DNA of 64,000 nt from Thermopolyspora flexuosa (GTDB taxonomy: Bacteria > Actinomycetota > Actinomycetes > Streptosporangiales > Streptosporangiaceae). The translations under genes and the position numbers were made by a program. Of this stretch, positions 6,703 to 15,804 are shown one piece after another. Positions within the stretch are counted from its first letter, which is position 1. Every line of letters starts with the position of its first letter. Below the pieces are notes generated by a model. That model was given only the letters and a program-made list of their open reading frames with translations, was not told the origin of the DNA and made no database searches. The stretch spans positions 248,001 to 312,000 of the forward strand of contig NZ_VFPQ01000002.1 in assembly GCF_006716785.1 (NCBI RefSeq). The letters are read 5' to 3'.

Positions 6703-8997
6703 ATGAGTCTTGCGCTCTACCGCAAGTACCGGCCCGGGACGTTCGCCGAGGTCAAGGGTCAAGAACATGTCACCGAGCCGCTGCGGCAGGCGCTGCGTAC
6801 CGGCCGGATCCACCACGCCTACCTGTTCAGCGGGCCGCGCGGATGCGGCAAGACCTCCAGCGCGCGGATCCTCGCCCGGTCGCTCAACTGCGAGAAGGGG
6901 CCCACTCCCGATCCGTGTGGCGAATGCGAGTCGTGTGTCGCGCTCGCGCCCACCGGCCCCGGACACCTCGACGTCATAGAGATCGACGCGGCGTCGCACG
7001 GCGGCGTGGACGACGCCCGTGACCTGCGGGAGCGCGCGATCTTCGCCCCGGTCTCCGCGCGCTACAAGATCTACATCATCGACGAGGCGCACATGGTGAC
7101 CCGGGAAGGGTTCAACGCGCTGCTGAAGCTCGTCGAGGAACCGCCGCCGCACCTGAAGTTCGTGTTCGCGACGACCGAGCCGGACAAGGTCATCGGCACG
7201 ATCAAGTCGCGTACCCACCACTACCCGTTCCGGCTGCTCCCGCCGTCCACGCTGCGGCAGCTCATCGAGGAGATCCTGCAGGCCGAGGGCGTGCCGTACG
7301 AGCCCGCCGCGCTGCAGCCCGCGATCCGGGCCGGCGGCGGGTCGGCGCGCGACACGCTGTCGATCCTCGACCAGCTGCTCGCCGGGTCCGACGAGCGGGG
7401 CATCACCTACCAGCGCGCGATCGCGCTGCTCGGCTACACCGACGCCGACCTGCTCGACGAGATCGTGGACGCGTTCGCCCGGCGGGACGGCGCCGCGGTC
7501 TTCCAGACCGTGCACCGGGTGATCGAGGGCGGGCACGATCCGCGGCGGTTCGCCACCGACCTGCTCGAGCGGTTCCGCGACCTGGTGGTGCTCGCCAACG
7601 TGCCGGACGCGGCCGAGAAGGGGCTGCTCGACCGGCCCGAGGACGAGTTGGAGCGGTTGAAGGCCCAGGCCGCGGCGATGGGCCCGGCCGAGCTCACCCG
7701 GGCCGCCGAGGTGTTCAACGCCGGGCTGATCGAGATGCGCGGCGCGGCCTCGCCGCGGCTGCAGCTCGAGCTCATGTGCGCCCGCGTGCTGCTCCCGGCC
7801 GCCGACGAGGGCGAGGCGTCGATCCTCGCCCGCCTGGAGCGCCTGGAGCGCGGCGGCCTCGCGGCCGCCGCCGCTGCCGCCCCGGCCCCGCCGGTCGTGC
7901 AGGCTCCGGTCCAGGCCCCGGGCGCCGTCCCGGCCCAGCCGTCCGGCGGCCCCGCACCGGCCGCGCCGGCCGTACCGCCGCAGGCGCAGCGCGCCGAGCC
8001 CGCGAGCGGTGCCTCGTCCCGAGGTGCCGCCGCCCCGGTACGGCCCGCCGACGACTGGCCCGAGCCGGTCCGGCCCGGGGCCCCGCGCGCCGCGCAGCAG
8101 CCCGCCCCGGCGCCCGCCGCACCCACCCGGCCCGCACCGGCCGTGCCGCCGGGTTCGCCCGCGGCGGCGGCCGTGCAGCAGGCCTGGCCCCGGGTGCTGG
8201 AGGCGGTCAAGCAGCGGCAGCGGGTGACGTGGAGCATCCTCAGCACCGAGGGCCAGGTGATCGGGGTCGAGGGCACCACGGTGACGCTCGGCTTCGAGCG
8301 GCCCGGCACGATGAAGGGCTTCCTCGCCGGCAAGCGGGACGAGGTGGTCGCGGCGGCGCTCGGCGAGGTGCTGGGCGGCCAGTGGCGCGTCGAGGCGGTG
8401 GTGGGCGGCACGGGCGCGCCCGCCCCGGCCGGTGGTGCGCCCGCGGCACGCCGCGGCGGACCGGCGGCCCCCTCCGGCCCTGCGGCCCCGGGCCCGGCCG
8501 CCCGCACGGCCACCGCGGGCGTCGCCACGGCGGGCGGCCCGCAGACCGCCCCGGGTGCCGGGGCGACGGCGCCGGGCACGCCCGGCCCTGCGACCGCGCC
8601 CGGCCCCGTGGCCGGGAACGGTGGCGGAGCGGCGGGCGGTCCCGCCGCCGGGAACGGCGCGGCCGTGCCGGCCGCCGCGCCCGCCCCGAACGCGGCCCGG
8701 CCGCACCCTCCCACCACCGACGAGTCTTGGCCGGACGCCCCCATCGACGACTACGAGCCCGAACCCCCCGGCCCGCCGCCGGGCCCCGCGACGGCGCAGC
8801 CGCGCCCCCGCCCGGCCGGCGGAGGCGGTGCCGCCGCCTGGCCGGACGCGATCCCGGGGCGGCGCGGAACCTCTGACCTGGACGAGGTCGACCCGGACAA
8901 CGACCTGGACGCCGAGGGCGACGGCCTGGTGGGCCTCGAGCTCATCAAGCGCGAGCTCGGCGGCGAGATCATCGACGAGATCGACCACAGCGCCTGA
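6703..8997 (+). CDS. dnaX: DNA polymerase III subunit gamma/tau
   Basis: DnaX is the clamp-loader ATPase and replisome organiser. The 764-residue protein has the Walker A loop GPRGCGKTS (44-52), zinc-binding cysteines C63, C72, C75 and C78, the DEAH Walker B box (about 127-130), and the sensor region of the AAA+ core to about residue 350. After it comes a long Ala/Pro-rich linker, then a tau-like domain around 500-570 (WPRVLEAVKQRQRVTWSIL, EGTTVTLGFERPG). A second disordered stretch ends in an acidic tail (DEVDPDNDLDAEGDGLVGL). I see no programmed frameshift signal. ATG 6703 begins the canonical SLALYRKYRP. Confidence 0.96.
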   Translation: MSLALYRKYRPGTFAEVKGQEHVTEPLRQALRTGRIHHAYLFSGPRGCGKTSSARILARSLNCEKGPTPDPCGECESCVALAPTGPGHLDVIEIDAASHGGVDDARDLRERAIFAPVSARYKIYIIDEAHMVTREGFNALLKLVEEPPPHLKFVFATTEPDKVIGTIKSRTHHYPFRLLPPSTLRQLIEEILQAEGVPYEPAALQPAIRAGGGSARDTLSILDQLLAGSDERGITYQRAIALLGYTDADLLDEIVDAFARRDGAAVFQTVHRVIEGGHDPRRFATDLLERFRDLVVLANVPDAAEKGLLDRPEDELERLKAQAAAMGPAELTRAAEVFNAGLIEMRGAASPRLQLELMCARVLLPAADEGEASILARLERLERGGLAAAAAAAPAPPVVQAPVQAPGAVPAQPSGGPAPAAPAVPPQAQRAEPASGASSRGAAAPVRPADDWPEPVRPGAPRAAQQPAPAPAAPTRPAPAVPPGSPAAAAVQQAWPRVLEAVKQRQRVTWSILSTEGQVIGVEGTTVTLGFERPGTMKGFLAGKRDEVVAAALGEVLGGQWRVEAVVGGTGAPAPAGGAPAARRGGPAAPSGPAAPGPAARTATAGVATAGGPQTAPGAGATAPGTPGPATAPGPVAGNGGGAAGGPAAGNGAAVPAAAPAPNAARPHPPTTDESWPDAPIDDYEPEPPGPPPGPATAQPRPRPAGGGGAAAWPDAIPGRRGTSDLDEVDPDNDLDAEGDGLVGLELIKRELGGEIIDEIDHSA

Positions 8998-9401
8998 GGC
9001 TCCCCGGCGCGCGGGACGACGCCTTGCGGCGAGCGTGTCCGCGGGAAAGGTGTGCCGGCCGCGTGCACCATCGCCGCGGGCACCCTCGGCCGGCTCCCGG
9101 CCCCGCCTGCCGAGTACGCCGCCAGGCCCGGCTCCGGGCCGGGCGGTCGACGAACGATCAGGTCACCGCCGAACCCGCGGGCTGCGGTCAATGCCCGGGC
9201 GTTCGCCGGGTAGTGGCCCGGCGTAACACCGGGACCGCCGGCACCTCGGCCCGCCGTACCGCGACCGCACGGGCACCGTGCGCACGCCGTACGGCGCGGC
9301 GGCGGGCGGGTTGTCGCGGAACACAGGCGCTCCCCGGTGTAACTCCACGGGCAAACGCCGTAGGCTCGGGAGAACAAGCGAGCCACAAGGAGCGCACCAT
9401 C
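8998..9401. other. Intergenic region between dnaX and ybaB
   Basis: I see no credible gene in these 404 bp. Short GC-rich inverted repeats around 9120-9220 may end dnaX transcription. A -10-like TAGGCT at 9361-9366 and the ribosome-binding site AAGGAG at 9387-9392 belong to ybaB. Confidence 0.6.
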
Positions 9402-9752
9402 GTGAACCCAGGGGACATCAACCTGCGGCAGGTGCTGGAGCAAGCCCAGCTCATGCAGCAGCAGTTCGTCAACGCGCAGCAGGAGCTCAGCGAGGCCAAG
9501 GTCGAGGGCACGGCCGGGGGCGGGCTCGTCGTGGCGACCGTCAGCGGCGGCGGCGACCTGCTCGAGCTGAAGATCAGCCCCAAGGTCATCGACGCCGAGA
9601 ACCCCGAGGAGACCGCCGAGACGATCGCCGACCTGGTGATCGCGGCGGTGCGGGACGCCACCCGGGCCGCGGCCGAGCTGCAGCAGGAGAAGCTTGGCCC
9701 GCTGACCCAGGGGCTGGGGGGCGCCTTCGGCGGTGCCTTCCCGGGGGTCTGA
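9402..9752 (+). CDS. YbaB/EbfC family nucleoid-associated protein
   Basis: The 116-residue protein starts at GTG 9402, 9 bp after AAGGAG. The N-terminal helix (LRQVLEQAQLMQQQFVNAQQ), the central TAGGGLVVATVSGGGDLLELKIS strand pair, and the helix IADLVIAAVRDATRAAAELQ match the YbaB/EbfC dimer that binds DNA and is coupled to recR in most bacteria. It is probably co-transcribed with recR, which begins 15 bp downstream. The Gly-rich tail is usual for actinobacterial members. Confidence 0.92.
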   Translation: MNPGDINLRQVLEQAQLMQQQFVNAQQELSEAKVEGTAGGGLVVATVSGGGDLLELKISPKVIDAENPEETAETIADLVIAAVRDATRAAAELQQEKLGPLTQGLGGAFGGAFPGV

Positions 9753-9767
9753 GCACGGACGTCGGCG

Positions 9768-10367
9768 ATGTACGAAGGGGTCGTCCAGAACCTGATCGAC
9801 GAGCTGGGCCTGCTGCCCGGCATCGGTCCCAAGAGCGCGCAGCGCATCGCGTTCCACCTGCTCGCCGCCGACCCGGCGGACGTCAAGCGGCTCGCGCACG
9901 TGCTGCTTGAGGTGAAGGAGAAGGTGCGCTTCTGCCGGGTGTGCGGGAACGTGGCCGCGGAGGAGGAGTGCCGGATCTGCCGCGACCCGCGGCGCGACCC
10001 CCACGTCATCTGTGTCGTCGAGGAGCCCAAGGACGTCGTCGCGATCGAGCGCACCCGCGAGTTCCGCGGGCGGTACCACGTGCTGGGCGGCGCGATCAGC
10101 CCGATCGACGGCGTCGGCCCGGACGATCTGCGGATCAAGGAGCTCATGACGCGGCTGGCCGACGGCCAGGTCACCGAGCTGATCCTCGCCACCGACCCGA
10201 ACCTCGAAGGCGAGGCGACCGCGACCTACCTCGCCCGGCTGGTCAAACCGATGGGTCTGAAGGTGACACGGCTCGCCAGCGGGCTGCCCGTCGGCGGCGA
10301 CCTGGAGTACGCCGACGAGGTCACGCTGGGCCGTGCGTTCGAAGGACGGAGACTGCTGGATGTATGA
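9768..10367 (+). CDS. recR: Recombination mediator RecR
   Basis: RecR works with RecO and RecF to load RecA at gaps. The 199-residue length is normal. Visible are the helix-hairpin-helix ([17 protein letters not shown], about 16-32), the zinc finger C56-RV-C59 and C68-RI-C71, and the Toprim domain from residue 80 ([42 protein letters not shown]). Its stop codon overlaps the start of the DUF5063 gene by 8 bp, so the three genes ybaB, recR and DUF5063 form an operon. Confidence 0.97.
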   Translation: MYEGVVQNLIDELGLLPGIGPKSAQRIAFHLLAADPADVKRLAHVLLEVKEKVRFCRVCGNVAAEEECRICRDPRRDPHVICVVEEPKDVVAIERTREFRGRYHVLGGAISPIDGVGPDDLRIKELMTRLADGQVTELILATDPNLEGEATATYLARLVKPMGLKVTRLASGLPVGGDLEYADEVTLGRAFEGRRLLDV

Positions 10368-10890
10368 CGAGTGGAAAGCCCTCGCCGACCGGGTCGCGGG
10401 GCACGCGCAGAACTTCCTCGACGGTCTGACCAGGCTCGCCAACGGGGAGGGCGGCGACGCGTTCCTGCCGCTGCTGCTGGTGGAGGTCTCCCAGCTCAGC
10501 CTCGCCGGCGCGCAGCTCGCCGCCGCCGAGGACGTCATCCTGCCCGGCAACTTCGAGCCGCCGATCGGCCCCGACCCGGACATCGACCCGCTGCGCACCG
10601 CGCTCGCGGCGCGGCTCGGGCCGGTCGACGACTACGTCGAGGTGTTCGACCCGTACAAGGACACCAAGGTCACGCCGTACCGCCTCTCCGACGACCTCGC
10701 CGCGGTCGCGGCCGACCTCACCCACGGCCTGCGCCACTACCGGGCCGGGCGGCCGATGGAGGCCCTGTGGTGGCTGCAGTACTCCTACTTCAACTCCTGG
10801 GGCAACCACGCCGGTGCGGCGCTGCGCGCCCTCCAGGCGCTGGTCGCGCACTCCCGTCTCGACGTCGAGGAGGAGAAGACCCCGGTCTGA
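10360..10890 (+). CDS. DUF5063 domain-containing protein
   Basis: The 176-residue protein starts at ATG 10360 ([12 protein letters not shown]), overlapping the recR stop codon. The ribosome-binding site GGACGGAGA lies inside recR. The conserved features are [33 protein letters not shown], and the aromatic block [24 protein letters not shown] near the C terminus. The family is restricted mainly to actinobacteria, follows recR, and has no known activity. Its coupling to recR suggests a role in replication or repair, but that is inference only. Confidence 0.88.
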   Translation: MYDEWKALADRVAGHAQNFLDGLTRLANGEGGDAFLPLLLVEVSQLSLAGAQLAAAEDVILPGNFEPPIGPDPDIDPLRTALAARLGPVDDYVEVFDPYKDTKVTPYRLSDDLAAVAADLTHGLRHYRAGRPMEALWWLQYSYFNSWGNHAGAALRALQALVAHSRLDVEEEKTPV

Positions 10891-11209
10891 TCACCGGAAC
10901 ACGGACAGCGCCACGGCACGGGACACGGCGCACGCCTCCCCGGCGGGACCGATCGGCCCACCGCACGCCCCGCCGTACGGGACCTGTGACGACGCCGTGA
11001 TACCCCCGTGACCGATCTCACAGCCGGGCGAAGGGCCCGGTGTCACGCGGCGTCCGCCGGGACAAAACCGCGGGCCGTGCCGGATCGCCGCGCTTTCGGA
11101 CAGGCCGGGTGGCACGGCCATGGGTGTCCACATACTGGGCGGACCTGCGGTGATCCGGCCGAGCCTCAGTAAACTGAGACGTCCGCAGTCTGACCTTCGG
11201 AGACAAGTC
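10891..11209. other. Intergenic region upstream of ask
   Basis: No gene was found in these 319 bp. The right part contains the promoter-like palindrome at 11165-11178. I see no lysine riboswitch fold, which is consistent with actinobacterial ask genes. Confidence 0.6.
11165..11178. promoter_or_regulatory. Palindrome covering a -10 element before ask
   Basis: CTCAGT-AA-ACTGAG is a perfect 14-bp inverted repeat. Its centre contains TAAACT (11170-11175), a plausible -10 about 35 bp before the ask GTG. A repressor bound here would block transcription directly. Confidence 0.4.
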
Positions 11210-12484
11210 GTGGCGCTCGTTGTCCAGAAATACGGTGGTTCGTCCGTCGCCGATGCTGCCTGCATCAAGCGGGTCGCGCAGCGGATCGTCGCGACGAAAA
11301 AAGCCGGCAACGACGTCGTCGTGGCGGTCTCCGCGATGGGCGACACCACCGACGAGTTGCTGGACCTCGCCCAGCAGGTTTCGCCGATGCCGCCCGGGCG
11401 CGAGCTCGACATGCTGCTCACCGCGGGCGAGCGCATCTCGATGGCGCTGCTGGCGATGGCGATCGGCAACCTGGGCGTCGAGGCCCGGTCGTTCACCGGC
11501 TCCCAGGCCGGCGTGATCACCGACTCCACGCACGGCAAGGCCCGCATCATCGACGTCACGCCCGGCCGGATCCGGGAGGCGATCGACAAGGGCCAGATCG
11601 CGATCGTCGCGGGGTTCCAGGGCGTGTCCCGGGACACCAAGGACATCACCACCCTCGGTCGCGGCGGCTCGGACACCACGGCCGTCGCGCTCGCGGCGGC
11701 GCTCAACGCCGACGTTTGTGAGATCTACACCGACGTGGACGGCGTGTTCACCGCCGACCCGCGCATCGTGCCCACGGCGCGCCGCATCCCGCGCATCTCG
11801 TACGAGGAGATGCTGGAGATGGCCGCGTGCGGCGCCAAGATCCTGCACCTGCGCTGTGTCGAGTACGCCCGCCGGTTCAACCTGCCGATCCACGTCAGAA
11901 GCTCGTTCAGCAACAAGGAAGGCACGTGGGTCGTTGCCGACCCCGTCAGTGAGGAAGGGCAGATGGAGCAGCCGATCATCTCCGGCGTCGCGCATGACCG
12001 GAGCGAGGCCAAGATCACCGTTGTCGGCGTGCCCGACAAGGTCGGAGAGGCCGCCTCCATCTTCAAAGCCCTCGCCGACGCCGAGATCAACATCGACATG
12101 ATCGTGCAGAACGTGTCGGCGGCGGCGACCGGGCGGACCGACATCTCGTTCACCCTTCCCGCGACCGACGGGCCGACCGCCATCAACGCGCTCAAGAAGA
12201 TCCAGGACGACGTCGGGTTCGAGTCGCTGCTCTACGACGACCGGATCGGCAAGGTCTCGCTGATCGGCGCGGGCATGCGCTCGCACCCGGGCGTGACCGC
12301 GAAGTTCTTCGGCGCGCTCGCCGACGCCGGCGTGAACATCGAGATGATCTCGACCTCCGAGATCCGCATCTCGGTGATCGTGAGCCAGGACGACGTCGAC
12401 GCCGCGGTGACCGCCGCGCACAGCGCGTTCAACCTGGACGCCGACCAGGTGGAGGCCGTGGTCTACGGAGGTACCGGACGATGA
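11210..12484 (+). CDS. ask: Aspartokinase (alpha subunit frame)
   Basis: Aspartokinase phosphorylates aspartate, the first step to lysine, threonine, methionine and diaminopimelate. The 424-residue protein begins [12 protein letters not shown] (K7 and the glycine loop at 7-12) and carries [17 protein letters not shown] and [19 protein letters not shown] for aspartate and ATP. Two ACT domains follow from about residue 265 ([21 protein letters not shown] and [20 protein letters not shown]). GTG 11210 follows GGAGA and gives the standard family length. An internal start at 11963 probably makes the beta subunit. The stop overlaps asd (ATGA). Confidence 0.95.
   Translation: MALVVQKYGGSSVADAACIKRVAQRIVATKKAGNDVVVAVSAMGDTTDELLDLAQQVSPMPPGRELDMLLTAGERISMALLAMAIGNLGVEARSFTGSQAGVITDSTHGKARIIDVTPGRIREAIDKGQIAIVAGFQGVSRDTKDITTLGRGGSDTTAVALAAALNADVCEIYTDVDGVFTADPRIVPTARRIPRISYEEMLEMAACGAKILHLRCVEYARRFNLPIHVRSSFSNKEGTWVVADPVSEEGQMEQPIISGVAHDRSEAKITVVGVPDKVGEAASIFKALADAEINIDMIVQNVSAAATGRTDISFTLPATDGPTAINALKKIQDDVGFESLLYDDRIGKVSLIGAGMRSHPGVTAKFFGALADAGVNIEMISTSEIRISVIVSQDDVDAAVTAAHSAFNLDADQVEAVVYGGTGR
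11963..12484 (+). CDS. Probable internal start: aspartokinase beta subunit
   Basis: ATG 11963, in frame with ask and preceded by GGAAGGG, opens a 173-residue product that begins [17 protein letters not shown] and contains only the two ACT domains. Corynebacterium and Bacillus aspartokinases are alpha2-beta2 enzymes whose beta subunit starts at the equivalent place. The beta chain binds effectors (lysine and threonine) and modulates the alpha chain. The ribosome-binding site and position support it; expression is inferred. Confidence 0.6.
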   Translation: MEQPIISGVAHDRSEAKITVVGVPDKVGEAASIFKALADAEINIDMIVQNVSAAATGRTDISFTLPATDGPTAINALKKIQDDVGFESLLYDDRIGKVSLIGAGMRSHPGVTAKFFGALADAGVNIEMISTSEIRISVIVSQDDVDAAVTAAHSAFNLDADQVEAVVYGGTGR

Positions 12485-13545
12485 GCGAACGCAAGCCCAC
12501 CCTCGCCGTCGTCGGCGCCACCGGCGCGGTCGGCACCGTGATGCTCGACATCCTCTCGAACCGCCCGAACGTGTGGGGGGAGATCCGCCTCATCGCCTCG
12601 GCCCGGTCGGCGGGCAAGGTGCTGCGGGTGCGCGGGGAGGACGTGGTCGTCCAGGCGCTCAGCCCCGAGGTGTTCGACGGCGTCGACGTGGCGATGTTCG
12701 ACGTCCCGGACGAGGTGTCGGCCGAGTGGGCCCCGATCGCCGCCTCCCGCGGCGCGGTCGTGGTCGACAACTCCGGCGCCTTCCGCATGGACCCGGACGT
12801 GCCGCTGGTGGTGCCGGAGGTCAACCCCGAGCAGGTGCGCAACCGGCCCAAGGGCATCATCTCCAACCCCAACTGCACGACGCTGTCGATGATGGCCGCG
12901 CTCGGCGCGCTGCACCGCGAGTACGGCCTGCGCGAGCTCGTCGTCGCCTCCTACCAGGCGGTGTCCGGCGCGGGCGTGGCCGGTTCGCAGCGGCTGTACG
13001 ACGAGCTCGAGGCGGTGGCGGGCGACCGCACGCTCGGCACCGTCGCCGGTGACGTGCGCAAGGCCGTGCCGGACCTCGCGGGCTCGCCGTTCGCGGCGCC
13101 GATCGCGCTCAACGTGGTCCCGGCGGCCGGCTCGTACAAGGGCGACGGCTGGTTCTCCGAGGAGCTCAAGGTCCGCAACGAGTCGCGGAAGATCCTCGGC
13201 ATCCCGGACCTGAAGGTCTCCGCGACCTGCGTCCGGGTGCCGGTGGTCACCACCCACTCGCTCGCGGTCCACGCGACCTTCGCCAAGGAGGTCACGGTCG
13301 AGGGTGCCCGGCGGGTGCTGGACGCCGTGCCCACCGTGGTGGTGCTCGACGACCCGGAGAACAACGTCTTCCCGACCCCGGCCGACGTCGTGGGCACCGA
13401 CCCCACCTACGTGGGCCGGATCCGGCAGGCGCTGGACTTCCCGAACACGCTCGACCTGTTCATCTGCGGCGACAACCTGCGCAAGGGCGCGGCGCTCAAC
13501 ACCGCGGAGATCGCCGAGCTGGTCGCGGCCGAGCTCACCTCCTGA
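12481..13545 (+). CDS. asd: Aspartate-semialdehyde dehydrogenase
   Basis: Asd reduces aspartyl phosphate to the semialdehyde with NADPH. The 354-residue protein shows the N-terminal Rossmann motif [13 protein letters not shown], the catalytic cysteine in SNPNCTT (C132), the substrate-binding QAVSGAG, and the catalytic histidine near [11 protein letters not shown]. It overlaps ask by four bases (ATGA), so translation is coupled. Together they commit aspartate to the lysine/DAP and threonine branches. Confidence 0.96.
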   Translation: MSERKPTLAVVGATGAVGTVMLDILSNRPNVWGEIRLIASARSAGKVLRVRGEDVVVQALSPEVFDGVDVAMFDVPDEVSAEWAPIAASRGAVVVDNSGAFRMDPDVPLVVPEVNPEQVRNRPKGIISNPNCTTLSMMAALGALHREYGLRELVVASYQAVSGAGVAGSQRLYDELEAVAGDRTLGTVAGDVRKAVPDLAGSPFAAPIALNVVPAAGSYKGDGWFSEELKVRNESRKILGIPDLKVSATCVRVPVVTTHSLAVHATFAKEVTVEGARRVLDAVPTVVVLDDPENNVFPTPADVVGTDPTYVGRIRQALDFPNTLDLFICGDNLRKGAALNTAEIAELVAAELTS

Positions 13546-13816
13546 CCTCCCGGCCGCACGTCGCACCTCGCATCCGGCCGTCTCGCGCCGAGGCCCCGGC
13601 CACGGCCGGTCGGCCGGATGCGCCGTCGCGGCCGCGCGTGGCGAGCCGTCTCGCGCGGTCGGGCGCGGGTGTTTTCGGAGGGTTCCCCCGCCGTTCGCGG
13701 CCGGAGACGGTGGCGAAGGCCGCGCGGCGGCGGGCGTGAGACGGGTCCGCGGGCCCGTGGGACGGCCGGAGGGGGTTCTCCGGTGCCGTGTCGCGTCCCG
13801 GGACGCCGGGAGGGAC

Positions 13817-14662
13817 TCACCGGAACGTGATGTCCCAGTGGTTGTGCTCCAGGGCGTAGGTGTCGTCGCCCGCCTGGTAGAGCCGGGCGCCGTCCGAGCG
13901 CACGCCGACGTATCGGGCGTGCCGCCGGATGTAGGAGTCGAGGCACGTGTTCCGCGACACGTCCACCTTGTAGCCGTTGCCGTGGCTGTGCCGTCCGGGG
14001 GCGTGGCCGACCTCGGTGCCGCCGGTGACGACGACCGGGCAGCCGCTGCGGTGCTTGAGCCGGATCAGCTTCGCCACCGTGTTCGCCCGGATGCCGTCGT
14101 AGGACGTGCAGGTGGGCCGGTGCTTGCTGGTGCACCTGCCGGACGACCGCCGCTTGATGCCGGCCGCGCGCAGCCGCCGGGCGACGAAGCCGTGTGACAA
14201 CCGCGCGTACGCCCGGAACCACCGGTGCCGGGTACGCCGCTGCGGTTGCTCGAGTGTTGCGGACCCCGAGGACATCCCCAGCAGCTTCACCAGCCCGCCC
14301 GCGCGGCCGTACCCGCCGGAGACCGGATCGGCGCGGTCGCCGCCGATGAGCGGGGCGAACGCCGCGCCGGGCACGCGTGCCGGCGCGGCCGGTGCGATCG
14401 CGACGCGGGCGGCCCCGGTACGGCCCCGCCCGGTGCGCGCCACCGCGAGCCGGCCGAGCCGGTGCGCCGGAACGCCGCCGAGCCGGTGGGCCGGACCCGC
14501 GGCGGCCGGGCCGTACGGGTCGACCGGGTCGCCGGGACCTGCCGACGGCGGCGTCGGCGGGGCGCCGACCCACGGGACGAAGGCCGTGATCGCCATCTGG
14601 ACGGTGAGCAGCGCGGCCGCGGACATCCGGGCGCGCACCCGCCGTAACGGACGAGTTTCCAT
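13817..14662 (-). CDS. Secreted M15/hedgehog-fold peptidase-like protein
   Basis: The 281-residue protein starts at ATG 14662 after a GAGGAAC ribosome-binding site. Residues 1-37 form a signal peptide (RRVRAR, then AALLTVQMAITAFV). A Pro/Gly/Ala-rich linker of about 90 residues follows. The C-terminal 120 residues carry HSHGNGYKVDV and, near the end, NHWDITF. The H-x6-D and HxD patterns match zinc ligands of D-Ala-D-Ala carboxypeptidase/hedgehog-type M15 enzymes. Cysteines in CTSKHRPTC and GCPVVV may form disulfides. Likely a cell-wall amidase or carboxypeptidase, but the fold is assigned from short motifs only. Confidence 0.65.
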   Translation of the reverse strand: METRPLRRVRARMSAAALLTVQMAITAFVPWVGAPPTPPSAGPGDPVDPYGPAAAGPAHRLGGVPAHRLGRLAVARTGRGRTGAARVAIAPAAPARVPGAAFAPLIGGDRADPVSGGYGRAGGLVKLLGMSSGSATLEQPQRRTRHRWFRAYARLSHGFVARRLRAAGIKRRSSGRCTSKHRPTCTSYDGIRANTVAKLIRLKHRSGCPVVVTGGTEVGHAPGRHSHGNGYKVDVSRNTCLDSYIRRHARYVGVRSDGARLYQAGDDTYALEHNHWDITFR

Positions 14663-15019
14663 AAGTGGTTCCTCATCAGGCCGATCCAAACGCTGAAACA
14701 TCGATCCCACGGCAGACCGGGACTGATCCCTCAATCCGGATGATCTTTGTGGGAACCTGGCGATCACCGGGACATGCCCTGACCAGAGGACGAATCGACC
14801 TGACGGGGGCGATAGCCGCACACAGGCGAATGTGGGGGCGCACGGACGCCGCGGACACGGCGCCGATCGGGCGGCGCGCGTGCGCGGCGAGATGGTCGGC
14901 CGGCCGCGGGCTGACCGGAAGGACACAGGAACGACACCTCGGGCACATCGCGGGCCGCCCGTTCGTTATGTCCATGTCGGGCCACGGGGGACCGACTGAG
15001 GGGGGAAGGTGAGCGGCCG
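14663..15019. other. Intergenic region, no feature recognised
   Basis: These 357 bp separate the divergent M15-like and YkvA genes and must hold both promoters. No coding frame, repeat or clear -10/-35 pair stands out. The YkvA ribosome-binding site GGGGGAAGG lies at the right end. Confidence 0.5.
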
Positions 15020-15430
15020 ATGAAGAAGGCGGCACGGGCGCTCGCGGTGTGGCGCGTGGTGCGTGAGGCGCAGCGGCCGGGTACGCCCGGGGTGCTGACC
15101 CGCATGCGGGCGATCCCGCGCATGCTGCGCGGCGCGCTGCGGGGCGACTACCCGCACCTGAGCAAATCGAAGATCGGCATGGTGGGGCTCGGGCTGGCCT
15201 ACATCCTGTCGCCGATCGACGTCGTGCCCGAGTTCCTCGCGGTGATCGGCGCGGTCGACGACTTCGGCGTGCTCCTCTGGCTGCTCACCGCGCTGCTCGG
15301 CGAGAGCGGGCGGTACCTCGAGTGGGAACGCGGGCGGCCGGCCGGCTCGGCCGGGTACGGCCCGATCCCGGGCTCCGTGACCGGCTCCGGCCCTGGACTC
15401 GGAACCCGCCGCGCCCGCGTCGTGCCCTGA
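15020..15430 (+). CDS. YkvA family (DUF1232) membrane protein
   Basis: The 136-residue protein has the family core LSKSKIGMVGLGLAYILSPIDVVPEFL followed by IGAVDDFGVLLWLLTALL (about residues 47-95), which is DUF1232. The two hydrophobic helices probably insert in the membrane. The C-terminal 40 residues are Gly/Pro-rich and probably disordered. No enzymatic role is known. The gene stands alone and ends before a strong bidirectional terminator. Confidence 0.85.
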   Translation: MKKAARALAVWRVVREAQRPGTPGVLTRMRAIPRMLRGALRGDYPHLSKSKIGMVGLGLAYILSPIDVVPEFLAVIGAVDDFGVLLWLLTALLGESGRYLEWERGRPAGSAGYGPIPGSVTGSGPGLGTRRARVVP

Positions 15431-15804
15431 GGCACGGCGGCCCCGGGTGAATCCGGGCCGCACACACCACCGAGGCGGCATTCGAGGGGCCCGACGAGCG
15501 TTCCACGCGGCGCGAGCGTGCGGCCAGGCGGCCGGAGCGCCCGCCGCGGCACCCGAGCGTGCACGTCTCCGAACCCGAGGCGGCCGAGGCATGGCGCCGC
15601 CATCCGTCCCGCGGAGACGAAGACGAGGCGGCCTGAGGGACGAGGACGGCCATCACCGCATCGGCCGTACCGGCGGCCACGGGACGGCGCGCGGAGCGCT
15701 TGGCGGGAGGGGAGGCGTCCGCCGTGAGGGCGGGGGTGGGCGCGCCGGGGCGTGGGCGCCCACCCCCGCCTGCGGCCAGGCGTTGGGGTGGTGTCGGACG
15801 ACCG
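15431..15804. other. Convergent intergenic region with terminator
   Basis: These 374 bp lie between two convergent genes. I see no gene, and the only structure is the 15-bp-stem hairpin at 15729-15770. Confidence 0.65.
15729..15770. terminator. Strong bidirectional terminator
   Basis: GGCGGGGGTGGGCGC (15729-15743) and GCGCCCACCCCCGCC (15756-15770) form a perfect 15-bp stem with a 12-nt loop. It is placed to end both the YkvA gene and the amidohydrolase gene. Confidence 0.8.

Noticed and set aside
6199-8988. 929-codon frame antisense to dnaX, and similar very long antisense frames over the SARP gene (22355-25162), hypF (43617-46781) and 51344-54472
   Set aside because: High-GC codon bias removes stops from the antisense strand. 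The translations are Arg/Gly/Ala-rich, have no ribosome-binding sites and no recognisable domains.
10891-11209. Lysine riboswitch before ask
   Set aside because: No five-helix L-box pattern is visible, and actinobacterial ask genes normally lack it.
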